A DNA stretch of 15,385 bases from NCBI GenBank assembly GCA_017481185.1, contig JAFUPO010000014.1, positions 1 to 15,385 on the forward strand, in the 5' to 3' direction. Shown here piece after piece: positions 1-8,008 of the stretch. The notes under the pieces were generated by a model. The model was not told the origin of the DNA, made no database searches, and was given only the letters and a program-made list of their open reading frames with translations. The number at the start of each line of letters is the position of its first letter. Within the stretch, counting starts at the first letter, position 1. A program made the position numbers and the translations under genes. The DNA is from Clostridia bacterium (GTDB lineage: Bacteria > Bacillota_A > Clostridia > Christensenellales > Aristaeellaceae).

Positions 1-905
1 CTTCAACGTCTTCCGCAAAGGCAAGCGGGGCTATCTCGGCCCTGGCATCTACCTGACGGACAAGGAATGGTATGCGCAGGGGTATTCTGAGAAGAATGGC
101 CCTGGCGGCCAGATGTATGCGCTGTATGCCCGGATGGAAAAGCCGCTGTATGTGACCAGCCTTGTCGAACCGGCTAAAGAGATCCTTCGCGCAGCGTATG
201 GCTCCAGAGCGGATGGCATCTATCGCAAGCGCCAGGCTGCTAACGAGAAGGATACCTAGTGGGTAACCAGCGCTGATATTAAAAAACTCCAGGCCTTTGG
301 CTATGATGGCATCATTTGGGGCACTGAAAAGAGTTCCACCAGGGAGTACATGGTGTTTGACTCCACCCAGATCAAGTCTGCCACGGACAATGTGGGCACC
401 TTTGACCCTGAAAACCCTGACATCCGCTACCAGCTCCGTGACGGCGACGCCATCTCCAGCCGGGAGGCCCTGGCCAACGCCCTGGAGAGCGCGGCGGTTA
501 ACCAGGAGGAACAGCGTCTGCTTTCGGAATATCGCCAGAACCTTAAGCAGGCGCAGGCAGATGAGGAAAAGCTCAGGGAGATCGGTTCAAAGATTCGGGA
601 ATTATCCTTTGCCAAGGGAAAGAGGGACAAGGGCGCGATTCTCGCCTTGCAAAAGCAGCGGGACGAAGTGGCCGAACGGCTGGACAAGCAGGAAGGAAAA
701 CTCTTGCGCCTGGAGAACATGAAGCCCCTGAGAGACCTTGTGGCCAGGGAGCGCACGAAGGCTGAAAAGCGTATTCGGGAAAAGAAGAAGGAGCAGCTGG
801 ATCGCTACCGCGAACAGGTGAAGGACACCCAGAGCCGGAGCCATATGCGGGACATGATCAAGGTGGAAGGTGCGAGACGCTGCTTGAACGCCATACTGCG
901 GCTCC
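1..905 (+). pseudogene. Remnant of mobile-element polyvalent protein (ART-like domain plus coiled coil)
   Basis: The reading frame is open from base 2 but has an in-frame TAG at 257-259. Before it lies the start of an ADP-ribosyltransferase-like fold (GPGIYLTDKEW). After it the same domain resumes (GYDGIIWG, then REYMVFDSTQIKSATDN, where the Glu of REYMVFD fits the catalytic position) and ends in the FDPENPDIRYQ tail. That tail is typical of the ART-PolyVal domains in giant phage and ICE polyvalent proteins. From about 440 to 830 a highly charged Glu/Lys/Gln-rich coiled coil follows (ELSFAKG, then a Glu/Arg/Lys-rich stretch). Similarity to the family fades after about 855. The frame then runs without a stop through the terminator and antisense of the convergent helicase gene, so the 3' end is lost. 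The 5' end lies outside the window. I infer a decayed integrated element. Identity of the domain is from motif memory, and the exact end is uncertain. Confidence 0.7.
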
Positions 906-906
906 A

Positions 907-940
907 CAAAAATCAGAGGCTCCTCCCTTGCGGGAGGAGC
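907..940 (-). terminator. Rho-independent terminator of the DEAD-box helicase gene
   Basis: A perfect 9-bp GC-rich stem (919-927 with 932-940, loop of 4) is followed on the minus strand by a short T run (908-912 as A's on the plus strand). It starts 5 bases beyond the helicase stop codon and faces the pseudogene remnant. Confidence 0.75.
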
Positions 941-945
941 GCTGT

Positions 946-2232
946 TTATGTTCTGCGTCTGCGGGGCCGCTTTTCCAAAGGATTGCCGTTGCGGTCCAGC
1001 TTTTTGGGCCGAGGCCCATCAGGCTTAATCCCAACCTTGGGGGTTTTGCACGGTTGGGGCTGCCTGGGCTTGGGCTCCGAGGGCGTGGTGATCTCCATGG
1101 GCCAAGCGCTTTCAGATACCGCCAAGCGCTTGCCAATAAGCTTTTCAATGGCGTTCAGATGCTTCACCTCATCGATGCAGCAGAAGCTGATCGCCTGGCC
1201 GCTGAGGCCTGCCCGGCCTGTGCGGCCAATACGGTGTACATAGGCCTCTGGCTCATTGGGCAGATCATAGTTGAACACATGGCTCAGGCCCTGAATGTCA
1301 ATGCCTCTGGCGGCAATATCCGTGGCTACCAGCACGCCCACCTCACCGTTTTTGAAGGCGTTCAGGGCGTTCTGCCGGGCGTTTTGGCTCTTGTCCCCGT
1401 GGATGGCCTTGGCCTCGATACCCGCCCGATTCAGATCCCTTGCAATGCGGTCTGCGCCGTACTTTGTGCGGGAAAAAACCAACGCACTCTCCACCCCCGG
1501 CTCCTTTAAAAGGGCTGCCAGCAGATGCTTTTTGTTTCCCTTATCCACATAGTAGAGCTTTTGCTGGATGGCCTCCACGGTGCTGGAGACCGGGTCCACC
1601 TTTACCGTTTCCGGCTCGGTAAGGATACTCAGGGCAAGCGCCTCTACCTCCTTGGGCATGGTGGCGGAAAAAAATAGGGTCTGCCGCTTTTCAGGCAGCC
1701 GGGCAATGACCTTCTTAACGTCATGGATAAAGCCCATATCCAACATTCGGTCCGCCTCGTCCAGCACAAAAATTTCCAGCTTCTCCAGATGGATGTAGCC
1801 TTGATTGGTCAAATCGTTGAGCCGGCCAGGTGTGGCCACCAAAATATCCACACCCCGCTTTAAGTGCTCCACCTGGGGCGTTTGATTCACACCGCCGAAG
1901 ATCACGCAGGTCCGCTGCGACAGATGCTTGCCATAGGCCTGAAAGCTTTCATAAATCTGCAAAGCCAGCTCCCGGGTGGGGGTTAGAATCAACGCCCGAA
2001 TGGGGCGCACGCCACCCTTGGCAGGAATAAAAGGCTTGCGGGAGAGCCTTTGCAAAATGGGCAGGGCAAAAGCAGCCGTTTTGCCGGTGCCCGTCTGAGC
2101 GCAGCCCAGCACATCTTTTCCTTCCAGCACCAAAGGAATGGTAGCCTGCTGGATGGGTGTGGGGGTATCGTAGCCGGATTCATTTACCGCCTTCAAAAGA
2201 GGCGGTGTCAGGTTCATTTCATTAAAGTTCAT
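946..2232 (-). CDS. DEAD-box ATP-dependent RNA helicase (RhlE-like)
   Basis: A 428-residue superfamily 2 RNA helicase that uses ATP to open RNA duplexes, in ribosome assembly or mRNA turnover. All family motifs are present in order: Q motif around 24-29 (TPTPIQ), Walker A AQTGTGKT at 45-52, PTRELA at 85-90, DEAD at 158-161, SAT at 189-191, ARGID at 308-312 and HRIGRTGR at 333-340. The C-terminal tail after about residue 375 is short, Pro/Lys-rich and ends in a run of Arg, consistent with RNA binding. The short linker and tail suit the RhlE group better than CshA/DeaD, but I do not assign a symbol. The ATG at 2230-2232 is preceded by AGGAAGG. The gene has its own promoter at 2268-2296 and a terminator just past its stop, so it is probably monocistronic. 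Confidence 0.95.
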   Translation of the reverse strand: MNFNEMNLTPPLLKAVNESGYDTPTPIQQATIPLVLEGKDVLGCAQTGTGKTAAFALPILQRLSRKPFIPAKGGVRPIRALILTPTRELALQIYESFQAYGKHLSQRTCVIFGGVNQTPQVEHLKRGVDILVATPGRLNDLTNQGYIHLEKLEIFVLDEADRMLDMGFIHDVKKVIARLPEKRQTLFFSATMPKEVEALALSILTEPETVKVDPVSSTVEAIQQKLYYVDKGNKKHLLAALLKEPGVESALVFSRTKYGADRIARDLNRAGIEAKAIHGDKSQNARQNALNAFKNGEVGVLVATDIAARGIDIQGLSHVFNYDLPNEPEAYVHRIGRTGRAGLSGQAISFCCIDEVKHLNAIEKLIGKRLAVSESAWPMEITTPSEPKPRQPQPCKTPKVGIKPDGPRPKKLDRNGNPLEKRPRRRRT

Positions 2233-2267
2233 AGACCCTTCCTAATCTTTCAAAAATGCGACTGCTT

Positions 2268-2296
2268 AGTATAGCACGATTCCGAGGTTCAAACAA
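2268..2296 (-). promoter_or_regulatory. Sigma-A-like promoter for the DEAD-box helicase
   Basis: On the minus strand TTGTTT (2291-2296), a 17-bp spacer and TATACT (2268-2273) lie about 35 bases upstream of the helicase start. They sit just past the terminator of the upstream operon, which supports separate transcription. Confidence 0.65.
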
Positions 2297-2306
2297 CCTT
2301 TTCTTT

Positions 2307-2332
2307 CAACAGAAAAGGCGGCATCCGCCGCC
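2307..2332 (-). terminator. Rho-independent terminator of the cdaA operon
   Basis: Stem GGCGGC (2317-2322) pairs with GCCGCC (2327-2332) across a 4-base loop. On the minus strand it is followed by TTTTCTGTT. It begins right after the stop codon of the small helical protein. Confidence 0.8.
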
Positions 2333-2333
2333 C

Positions 2334-2765
2334 TTAGAGATACTTTTTCATTTCTTCCAGGTTCCGCTCCTGCAAGTCCAACAGGCGCTGGCCCAGGTTT
2401 GCCGCTTCGCCGCTTTGGGAGCTGTCGTGAAGATGCTTGATCGTTTTGGTGATCCCCATGGTGGTGCCCTGAATGGTCATCTCTGCAATCTTGGAGGGCG
2501 ATGCATCCATGGCCATCTTTCCGGCTGTCATTAGGTCCGCAGAGGTTTTGGCCATAGCGCCTGCACCCTCAGCCTCGCCGCCGCGGCTTTCAATAAGCGC
2601 CTTAGCTTTATGGCCAATGTCCAGGTATTCTGACCGCTGGCTCTCTAATGCCTCCTGCACAGGAGAAGATTCCAGGCGTTTGAGTACCGAATCGATGCCG
2701 CTGACACCCATATCTGCTGTTTTGTAAATGTATTGGAGCATTTCCATCTCCGGCAGCATAATCAT
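2334..2765 (-). CDS. Small helical protein of unknown function, last gene of the cdaA operon
   Basis: I do not recognise this protein. It is about 141-143 residues, Met-, Ala- and Glu-rich, almost wholly helix-forming, with no Cys, signal peptide or membrane segment. It could be a four-helix bundle of the ferritin-like or DUF2383-like kind, but that is only a shape argument. A longer frame opens at a TTG (2792), yet the ribosome binding site AGAGGTG (2766-2772) sits just before ATG-ATT-ATG, so translation should start at the ATG ending at 2759 or at 2765. The 2759 start has the better 6-base spacing. It lies 38 bases or so behind the methyltransferase gene on the same strand and ends at the operon terminator. 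Confidence 0.7.
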   Translation of the reverse strand: MIMLPEMEMLQYIYKTADMGVSGIDSVLKRLESSPVQEALESQRSEYLDIGHKAKALIESRGGEAEGAGAMAKTSADLMTAGKMAMDASPSKIAEMTIQGTTMGITKTIKHLHDSSQSGEAANLGQRLLDLQERNLEEMKKYL

Positions 2766-2803
2766 CACCTCTAGCGAAGTATGCCCCGGCAAACTGCATT
2801 TTA

Positions 2804-4108
2804 TCAGCGGTGCAGACGCAGCCCCTTGGGATAATGGTTTTTGGCTGTATTCTCAGAAACCTTGATCCAACCCAGAGCTACGCCGTCCAGACACAGAACC
2901 TGCCAGCCCTTACCCGCAGCCGGAAAGGTTTCGCCCCGCAGATAGGTCTGCGCCTGATTCAAATCAGCGTCCAGGTGTGCAAATACCGTTTCCTGCCCAT
3001 AGGCCAGCGCTAGGGCATGATCCGGCACAAACACTTTGCCCTTTAGCTGCCCCAGATGTACCCCTGCCCGCAGCACCTTCACGCCGGTCACATCCGGCCA
3101 CTCAGGCAGGCTGAACAGCGTCTCTCCCAGCATCCCATCTGCCTTTAGGGCGGGGTGAAACTCCTTTAAAGCTTTCTGGTGGACAGCCGTTGGGCGCTTC
3201 AAACCACTGCTAGCCGCCTCCATTCTTTCCTCCACGCCCTTGCGGGCAAACAACGCCACAAAATGCCCTTCCCCTTTGATTCTATGGGGATAGATATGCA
3301 GGGAACCGTTGTTTTCCGGCAGGCCGGGCAGCGCAAAGGGCGTCATTTCAAAATCAGGATGGGCCTGCAAAAAAGCCTCCACCACGCCGTCATTCTCAAT
3401 TTGATTGAGGGTGCAAGTGGCGTAGCACAGCCGTCCGCCTGGACGCACCATTTTTGCAGCCTCCCATAGGATCTCCTGCTGGCGCTTAGCGCATCCCTGG
3501 GGGGATTGAGGCGTCCACTCGGCTCGCGTTTCAGGATGGCGGCGAAACATACCTTCCCCGGAGCAGGGCGCGTCCACCATCACCGCGTCGAAGAATTTCG
3601 GCCACCTTTGCGACAAAGCAGCCGGCATAGCGCTGACCACCAACCCATTGGGCACGCCCAGCCTTTCCATGTTGCGGCTAAGCACCTGGGCTCGGGAAGA
3701 CACTGGTTCGTTAGATACAAGCAGCCCCTTGCCCTGCAAACGAATCGCCAATTGGGTGCTTTTTCCACCTGGCGCAGCACACAGATCCAGCACCCGCTCC
3801 CCCGGCCGAGGCGAAAGCACCGCCGCCGGAATCATAGCGCTGGGCTCCTGCAAATAGTAGGCCCCTGCCTCATGAAGGGGATGTGAACCGGCCTGTGAAG
3901 CCATGGCCAGGTACCGTCCTTCTGCCTCCCAGGGGATCTGGCCCTCCATGTCCTTCACCCATTCCTCAAGCCCTTTCAAAGGCTGTTTGAAGGAATTTAT
4001 CCGAAGGCCCCGATAATAGGGTTCATCGTAAGATGCCAAAAAGGCGGGCAGCTCTTCTTTAAGAGCCTCCGCCATCTGGTCGATAAATGTCTGGGGCAAT
4101 GTTGTCAT
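2804..4108 (-). CDS. RsmF/RsmB-type rRNA (cytosine-C5)-methyltransferase
   Basis: A 434-residue SAM-dependent RNA m5C methyltransferase of the NOL1/NOP2/Sun family. It is expected to methylate a cytosine of 16S rRNA. The SAM-binding loop is VLDLCAAPGGK (106-116). Motif IV is DAPCSGEGMFR with Cys182, and motif VI is YATCTLNQIEND with the catalytic Cys232. The C-terminal part (about 300-434) fits the extra PUA-like and RsmF C-terminal domains that recognise rRNA. Length matches the Gram-positive RsmF-like group. The frame opens at 4201, but the ATG at 4106-4108 overlaps the preceding stop codon as ATGA and has GGAGTGG in front, so I place the start there. Coupled translation with the ATPase gene is likely. 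The exact target base cannot be read from sequence. Confidence 0.9.
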   Translation of the reverse strand: MTTLPQTFIDQMAEALKEELPAFLASYDEPYYRGLRINSFKQPLKGLEEWVKDMEGQIPWEAEGRYLAMASQAGSHPLHEAGAYYLQEPSAMIPAAVLSPRPGERVLDLCAAPGGKSTQLAIRLQGKGLLVSNEPVSSRAQVLSRNMERLGVPNGLVVSAMPAALSQRWPKFFDAVMVDAPCSGEGMFRRHPETRAEWTPQSPQGCAKRQQEILWEAAKMVRPGGRLCYATCTLNQIENDGVVEAFLQAHPDFEMTPFALPGLPENNGSLHIYPHRIKGEGHFVALFARKGVEERMEAASSGLKRPTAVHQKALKEFHPALKADGMLGETLFSLPEWPDVTGVKVLRAGVHLGQLKGKVFVPDHALALAYGQETVFAHLDADLNQAQTYLRGETFPAAGKGWQVLCLDGVALGWIKVSENTAKNHYPKGLRLHR

Positions 4109-4785
4109 GCCATCCACTCCGGTTCCATCAGCCGCGTTAGAGGCCAGGTCATGGCCTGCAACTCCTCTGGCAGCTCTTTGATCAATTGTTTTTCGGCACA
4201 AGCCATCACATAGGGCACGCCGCTTTGCTTAGAGACTTCTTTTAGGAGCTCATGCCCGGTGATCAAGCAGGCGGCATCCGTCTCCCGTCCCAGATTGGCG
4301 TTGTTCACCAGACCGTCAATAGTCATGCGGCTGCGAAGAGCGATCCGATGCATCAGATCCAGGATGTCCTCCACCGTTCCAGTCAGGGGCCGCATGGCGT
4401 TGACCACCAGCAAACAGCGTTTTTCTTCCCGGGCAAAAGCCGGAGCATAGCGACCCAATGCCGCCGCGCCAGTATCATCCCCGCCCACATCAAACACTAC
4501 ATGCTCCTGGGGGCGGTCAAACACGCTTTGGATCTCCGGGGGCAGAGCAGGCACATCCACCGTAGTCATGGCAAAGGAGGGCATCAATACGCGAATCCCT
4601 GCCGCCTCCAGCTCTGCCTTCTTTTCACCGCTGCGAAAGTAGGGGTTCACAATATCTAGGTCCACCAATGCTGTTTGCTGCCCCTGTTGAGCAAGGTGTA
4701 ACGCAATATTTAATGAAAGCTCCGTTTTTCCGCTGCCATAGTTGCCCACCAGCACCGTCAGCCGGGGCGAGGCAAAATCCATCAT
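4105..4785 (-). CDS. MinD/ParA/CobQ-like P-loop ATPase
   Basis: A 226-residue soluble P-loop NTPase. Walker A is GNYGSGKT (14-21), followed by the switch-like segment VDLDIVNPYFRSGEKK (about 41-56) and a Walker B FDVGGDD (98-104). A region like LLVVNAMRP...VNNANLG (about 125-165) is typical of the SIMIBI (MinD/ParA/CobQ) class. The usual deviant ParA Lys in the P-loop (KGG) is not present. No partner gene such as minC, parB or a cobalamin gene lies nearby, so its cargo is unknown. The frame opens at 4812, but ATG at 4783-4785 has AAGAGGAGG before it and overlaps the stop of the preceding gene as ATGA. It ends in a second ATGA overlap with the methyltransferase, so all three genes look translationally coupled. 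Confidence 0.8.
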   Translation of the reverse strand: MMDFASPRLTVLVGNYGSGKTELSLNIALHLAQQGQQTALVDLDIVNPYFRSGEKKAELEAAGIRVLMPSFAMTTVDVPALPPEIQSVFDRPQEHVVFDVGGDDTGAAALGRYAPAFAREEKRCLLVVNAMRPLTGTVEDILDLMHRIALRSRMTIDGLVNNANLGRETDAACLITGHELLKEVSKQSGVPYVMACAEKQLIKELPEELQAMTWPLTRLMEPEWMA

Positions 4786-5525
4786 CCGCGTTCCTCCTCT
4801 TCCCCTTGCCAATGGGTAGGATATACGGGCGCATGAAAAGCCTGACGCTTATCCACCGCTGGCGGGGGCGCCATGTAGGTATAGCTTTCCTCTTCTTCAT
4901 CCGCACGGTCCAAGCCTAAAAAATCCATGCGCTGGGCCATCTGAGTAATGCCGGTACGCATCCTCCGCAAAGGAGCCTGTTCCCGCTGACTGCGCCGCTG
5001 ACGGGGCGCAGCCTGCACCGGCAACTCTGCCTTAGACTGAATCTCATCAGGCTGGGGCCAGCCCAAGCTTTCCTGCAAACCAGTCTCCGTCAAGCCCGGA
5101 TGCACCGGCTCCTGCCAAGGCTCCTCATAAGGCGCTTCATAAACTTCAGGCTGCGGCTGATAAAAGGCTGTAGGCTGCTCAGGCTCCTGCCAGGGTTCCT
5201 CTTCATAATAGGCCTCTGGCGGATAAGCTTCAGGAGGATAGGCTTCCTCCGCCTGTTCGACTTGCGGTTTTCGTTGGCTCCGATGTGTCAGCCGACGCCA
5301 CCAAGAGCGCCATACATAATAAGGCCGCCAGCGGATAAACCAGATCGCATAATCCAGGACCAGGCCAACAACAGCGATGGCTGCCACAAGCCAAAGCCAA
5401 TTGTCTCCCAGCCACTGGAGCCCGTTGCGGGCTTCCTGTGAATTGATCACATTCCACAGGCTGCTAACCAGGCTGCGGATCCACCCCAGCAGCAGATTAA
5501 AAATGCTCGTGGCAAAGCTGCCCAT
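4782..5525 (-). CDS. Single-pass membrane protein with Pro/Glu/Tyr-rich disordered tail
   Basis: I do not recognise a family. The 247-residue protein begins with an amphipathic hydrophobic stretch (about 5-28), then one strong membrane helix (WLWLVAAIAVVGLVLDYA, about 43-64), then a Trp/Arg-rich juxtamembrane patch (65-82) that by the positive-inside rule faces the cytoplasm. The rest (about 85-247) is low-complexity and probably disordered, with a tandem AYPPE repeat (95-104) and EEPWQEP twice (109-115, 134-140). A short basic segment with QRRSQREQ follows. The ATG at 5523-5525 has AAAGGAG eight bases upstream. It lies 18 bases after cdaR and overlaps the ATPase gene by ATGA, so it may be a membrane anchor for a neighbour. 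That role is inference. Confidence 0.75.
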   Translation of the reverse strand: MGSFATSIFNLLLGWIRSLVSSLWNVINSQEARNGLQWLGDNWLWLVAAIAVVGLVLDYAIWFIRWRPYYVWRSWWRRLTHRSQRKPQVEQAEEAYPPEAYPPEAYYEEEPWQEPEQPTAFYQPQPEVYEAPYEEPWQEPVHPGLTETGLQESLGWPQPDEIQSKAELPVQAAPRQRRSQREQAPLRRMRTGITQMAQRMDFLGLDRADEEEESYTYMAPPPAVDKRQAFHAPVYPTHWQGEEEERG

Positions 5526-5543
5526 TTTTCAGCTCCTTTAAGT

Positions 5544-6893
5544 TCACTTAGCCGTCAGATTCACCTCAAGAGCGCCAGGTTCCACCTTAAACACATAGCT
5601 GACTCCCTCAGCCTCCTCAATGGCGCACTGAATCTGAACCTCATGGCTTCCGGCTTGGAGATCGCTCAGATCTGCCCACAGGGACAGGTTTGAGCTTCGC
5701 ACCTTTTCCATCCACAGCACAGGCCCGCTGAGAATCAGGCTGGCCCGCTGATTTTCTGCCTGGGCTTTCAGCCCTTCAGGCACATTGATCAGATCCACCT
5801 TCAGGTTCTTAAAGGTTTTTTCCCCAATGACCGGTCCAATCTCCACGGCCACGGTAACGCTGTCAGGCGTAAGGTTAATCACGCCCGAGGGCTTGCGCAC
5901 CCGCACTGCCTCCGTAAAGGATTCCGTGCGGCCCTCCAAGCTCACCGCCTGGTCTAGAAACAGCGCGTCCAGGTTCAGAATCTGCAAATCCTCAGCCGAT
6001 GCGGCTGCCTGAATGGTATTGGGGGTCACCGTCACCTTTTTGACCTCATAGCCAGCCGCAGGCTCGCCCTTGGTCATGCCAATGCCAGACAAGGTAATCA
6101 TCTGGGTGGGATAAAGGTCATAGCTCACCACCACGCTATCCAGCAGCACAGATTCGCTGGTAACCTGCACCTGGCCAGAGGTGATAGCGTTGCCCTTAGC
6201 ATCCTGCAAGACCAGCGGCAGCGCCAAGGCAGAGGAGCCCTCCTGGGCAGGCAGGGCGTTCAGATCCAGATTAACCACCGCCCGGCGCACCTGGTTTACC
6301 AACGTCTTAGGGCCGCTGACAGCTACCAGGGATGGATCGATGCTCAAATCATCCAAATAGAATCCTTCCGGCACCTCGCCAGATTGAACCACCGAAACAG
6401 GGATGCGATAGCGGGTGATGTATTCTTCCACCTCAATCTCCACCTCTGAAGGAATCAGCTCCGTCACGGTGCCGAAAGTAGAGGTGGAGGTGGTGGCGAT
6501 CTTAACGGTCTGCTTGCCGGCTGTACGGATGCGGCTCAGCTCAATGCGAGGATTATAGGTGGTGGCCGTCACCATATTGTATTCCAATTGCGGCACATCC
6601 GCCTTCATGCGCACGGAAATAGGATTTTCCGTCAGGTCGCTGGTCACGATATAGCCGTTGCGCTGCAAGCTCTCAGCGCCAGTGATGGATACTGGCACAT
6701 CTACAAATATCTTTTCCCGAGTCAAAGAGGAATCCTGACTGATAAGCCCAGCCCACATAACGATGGCGAGCAGAAGCGCGGTAATTTTCCAGCCCATGTT
6801 TCGCCGCAGGAGCTTTTCCATCCCCTTTAGCAGCACAGCCAACTTGCTCTCTTGAGACGGGGGCGCCGTCTTTTTATCCAACTGGGTATTCAT
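5544..6893 (-). CDS. cdaR: CdaR/YbbR-domain regulator of the diadenylate cyclase
   Basis: A 449-residue membrane-anchored protein with a cytoplasmic N-terminus, one transmembrane helix (about 37-51, ITALLLAIVMWAGLI) and a long extracytoplasmic region of repeated YbbR beta-domains. The repeats show the family pattern: paired 'V.V..G.P..G....D..I.P..V.V.GP' units such as VPEGFYLDDLSIDP and VSGPKTLV. In B. subtilis and relatives CdaR binds and modulates CdaA. The gene directly follows cdaA with 20 bases between. The frame opens upstream at 6965, inside cdaA, but ATG at 6891-6893 has an AAGGGAGAAG ribosome binding site, so I start there. Usual family length is 300-480, so this is intact. Confidence 0.9.
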   Translation of the reverse strand: MNTQLDKKTAPPSQESKLAVLLKGMEKLLRRNMGWKITALLLAIVMWAGLISQDSSLTREKIFVDVPVSITGAESLQRNGYIVTSDLTENPISVRMKADVPQLEYNMVTATTYNPRIELSRIRTAGKQTVKIATTSTSTFGTVTELIPSEVEIEVEEYITRYRIPVSVVQSGEVPEGFYLDDLSIDPSLVAVSGPKTLVNQVRRAVVNLDLNALPAQEGSSALALPLVLQDAKGNAITSGQVQVTSESVLLDSVVVSYDLYPTQMITLSGIGMTKGEPAAGYEVKKVTVTPNTIQAAASAEDLQILNLDALFLDQAVSLEGRTESFTEAVRVRKPSGVINLTPDSVTVAVEIGPVIGEKTFKNLKVDLINVPEGLKAQAENQRASLILSGPVLWMEKVRSSNLSLWADLSDLQAGSHEVQIQCAIEEAEGVSYVFKVEPGALEVNLTAK

Positions 6894-6913
6894 TGCCGCT
6901 TCTCCCTTCTGCG

Positions 6914-7771
6914 TTATTTGGTCTTTGTGGTGCGCCGCTTGGTCTTTTCCAGAAGCGTCTCCCAAAGCCGGGCATGGGGCTGAGCATACATCCCGCCCAG
7001 CAGCTGGCCCAGGCTGGCGGCATCCATATGGCGGGTCAGCTTGCCGCCCCTTGCCATGGAGATAATGCCCGTTTCCTCGCTAACGATGAGCACAATGGCA
7101 TCAGTGCTCTCGCTAACGCCGATGGCTGCCCGATGACGGGTGCCCAGCTCGCGGCTAATGCCCCTGCCTTCCGTCAAGGGAAGAATACAGGCCGCCGCCA
7201 TGACCCGGTTGCCCCGGATCACCACCGCGCCGTCATGCAAGGGCGTATTGGGCTCAAAAATATTTTCCAAAAGGGGGCTGGAGATATGGGCATCCACGGT
7301 TGTGCCCGTTTCAGAAATGTCTTTTAAGCCTACCTTTTGCTCAAAAACGATCAGCGCACCCACCCTGCGGCGGCTCAGGTTCAGCAGACATTGGATAATC
7401 TCATCCACGATGCGCTTGTTTTCCGCTTCATCGTCCCGGTGAGCGCTTTCAAGCAAGGCGCCCCGGCCAATCTGCTCCAGAGCCTTGCGCAATTCCGGCT
7501 GAAATAGGATAACCAGCACCACTGCGCCGTTGTTCAAAACGCTCATCAAAACCCAGTTCAATGCCGTTAAGCCCAGCAGGTCAGAGACCCAGCTAGCTAA
7601 TATTAGCAAAAGAAAGCCCTTGAGCACCGCGCTGGCCCGGGTCTGGCGGGTGAGCATCAGCAGATTGTAGATCAGAAAAGCCACGATCAGAATATCCAAA
7701 ATATCCGTGATCTGCGGCCGGTGGAAAATATTCCACAGCATATTGCTGACCTGGTCCCAAAGTGCAGTCAC
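6914..7771 (-). CDS. cdaA: Diadenylate cyclase CdaA (cyclic-di-AMP synthase)
   Basis: A 285-residue membrane protein that condenses two ATP into cyclic-di-AMP, a second messenger controlling osmolyte and potassium balance and cell-wall homeostasis. Three N-terminal transmembrane helices lie at about 24-40, 50-66 and 71-90. The cytoplasmic DAC domain carries the catalytic DGA (180-182) and GTRHR (210-214) motifs, plus the LENIFEPNTPLHDGAV signature around 168-183. The call is secure. The start is GTG at 7769-7771 with a G-rich stretch (GCGGGGGC) before it. An ATG ten codons in is a possible alternative. It is the first gene of a six-gene operon driven by a promoter at 7825-7853. Confidence 0.96.
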   Translation of the reverse strand: MTALWDQVSNMLWNIFHRPQITDILDILIVAFLIYNLLMLTRQTRASAVLKGFLLLILASWVSDLLGLTALNWVLMSVLNNGAVVLVILFQPELRKALEQIGRGALLESAHRDDEAENKRIVDEIIQCLLNLSRRRVGALIVFEQKVGLKDISETGTTVDAHISSPLLENIFEPNTPLHDGAVVIRGNRVMAAACILPLTEGRGISRELGTRHRAAIGVSESTDAIVLIVSEETGIISMARGGKLTRHMDAASLGQLLGGMYAQPHARLWETLLEKTKRRTTKTK

Positions 7772-7824
7772 GCTGACAGCCCCCGCTTTCGTAAAGAGAA
7801 TAAAGCCCCTGGTAATCCAACTCT

Positions 7825-7853
7825 ATTATACACTATCTGGGGCGATATATGAA
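7825..7853 (-). promoter_or_regulatory. Promoter of the cdaA operon
   Basis: A perfect TATAAT -10 (minus strand, 7825-7830) lies 17 bp from TTCATA (7848-7853). The leader to the GTG start is about 45 bases. No ydaO-type cyclic-di-AMP riboswitch is visible in it. Confidence 0.7.
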
Positions 7854-7946
7854 CCTCTATTATGCAAAAAATTCACCAGATTTACACAACCATCAAACGT
7901 CAAAAGGGTCTCTTTTCTTCACCTATGGGGGATGTTAAAAAAATCC

Positions 7947-7975
7947 ATGACAAAGGTTCAATTCTTTGATAGAAT
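7947..7975 (+). promoter_or_regulatory. Promoter of the radC operon
   Basis: ATGACA (7947-7952), a 17-bp spacer and TAGAAT (7970-7975) precede the radC start by about 33 bases. It is divergent from the cdaA promoter. About 93 bases separate the two -35 boxes. Confidence 0.55.
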
Positions 7976-8008
7976 ATACCATATCCATTAACGAAAGGAG
8001 GCCCCAGT

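Noticed and set aside
905..1243. Plus-strand continuation of the polyvalent-protein frame
   Set aside because: It runs through the helicase terminator and antisense to a clear helicase gene, and its composition loses all family likeness.
2766..2792. TTG start 9-11 codons upstream of the small helical protein
   Set aside because: A ribosome binding site lies inside this extension, right before ATG codons, so the extension is probably untranslated.
7772..8008. ydaO-type cyclic-di-AMP riboswitch in the cdaA/radC divergent region
   Set aside because: The leaders are short (under 50 bases) and show none of the conserved riboswitch segments.
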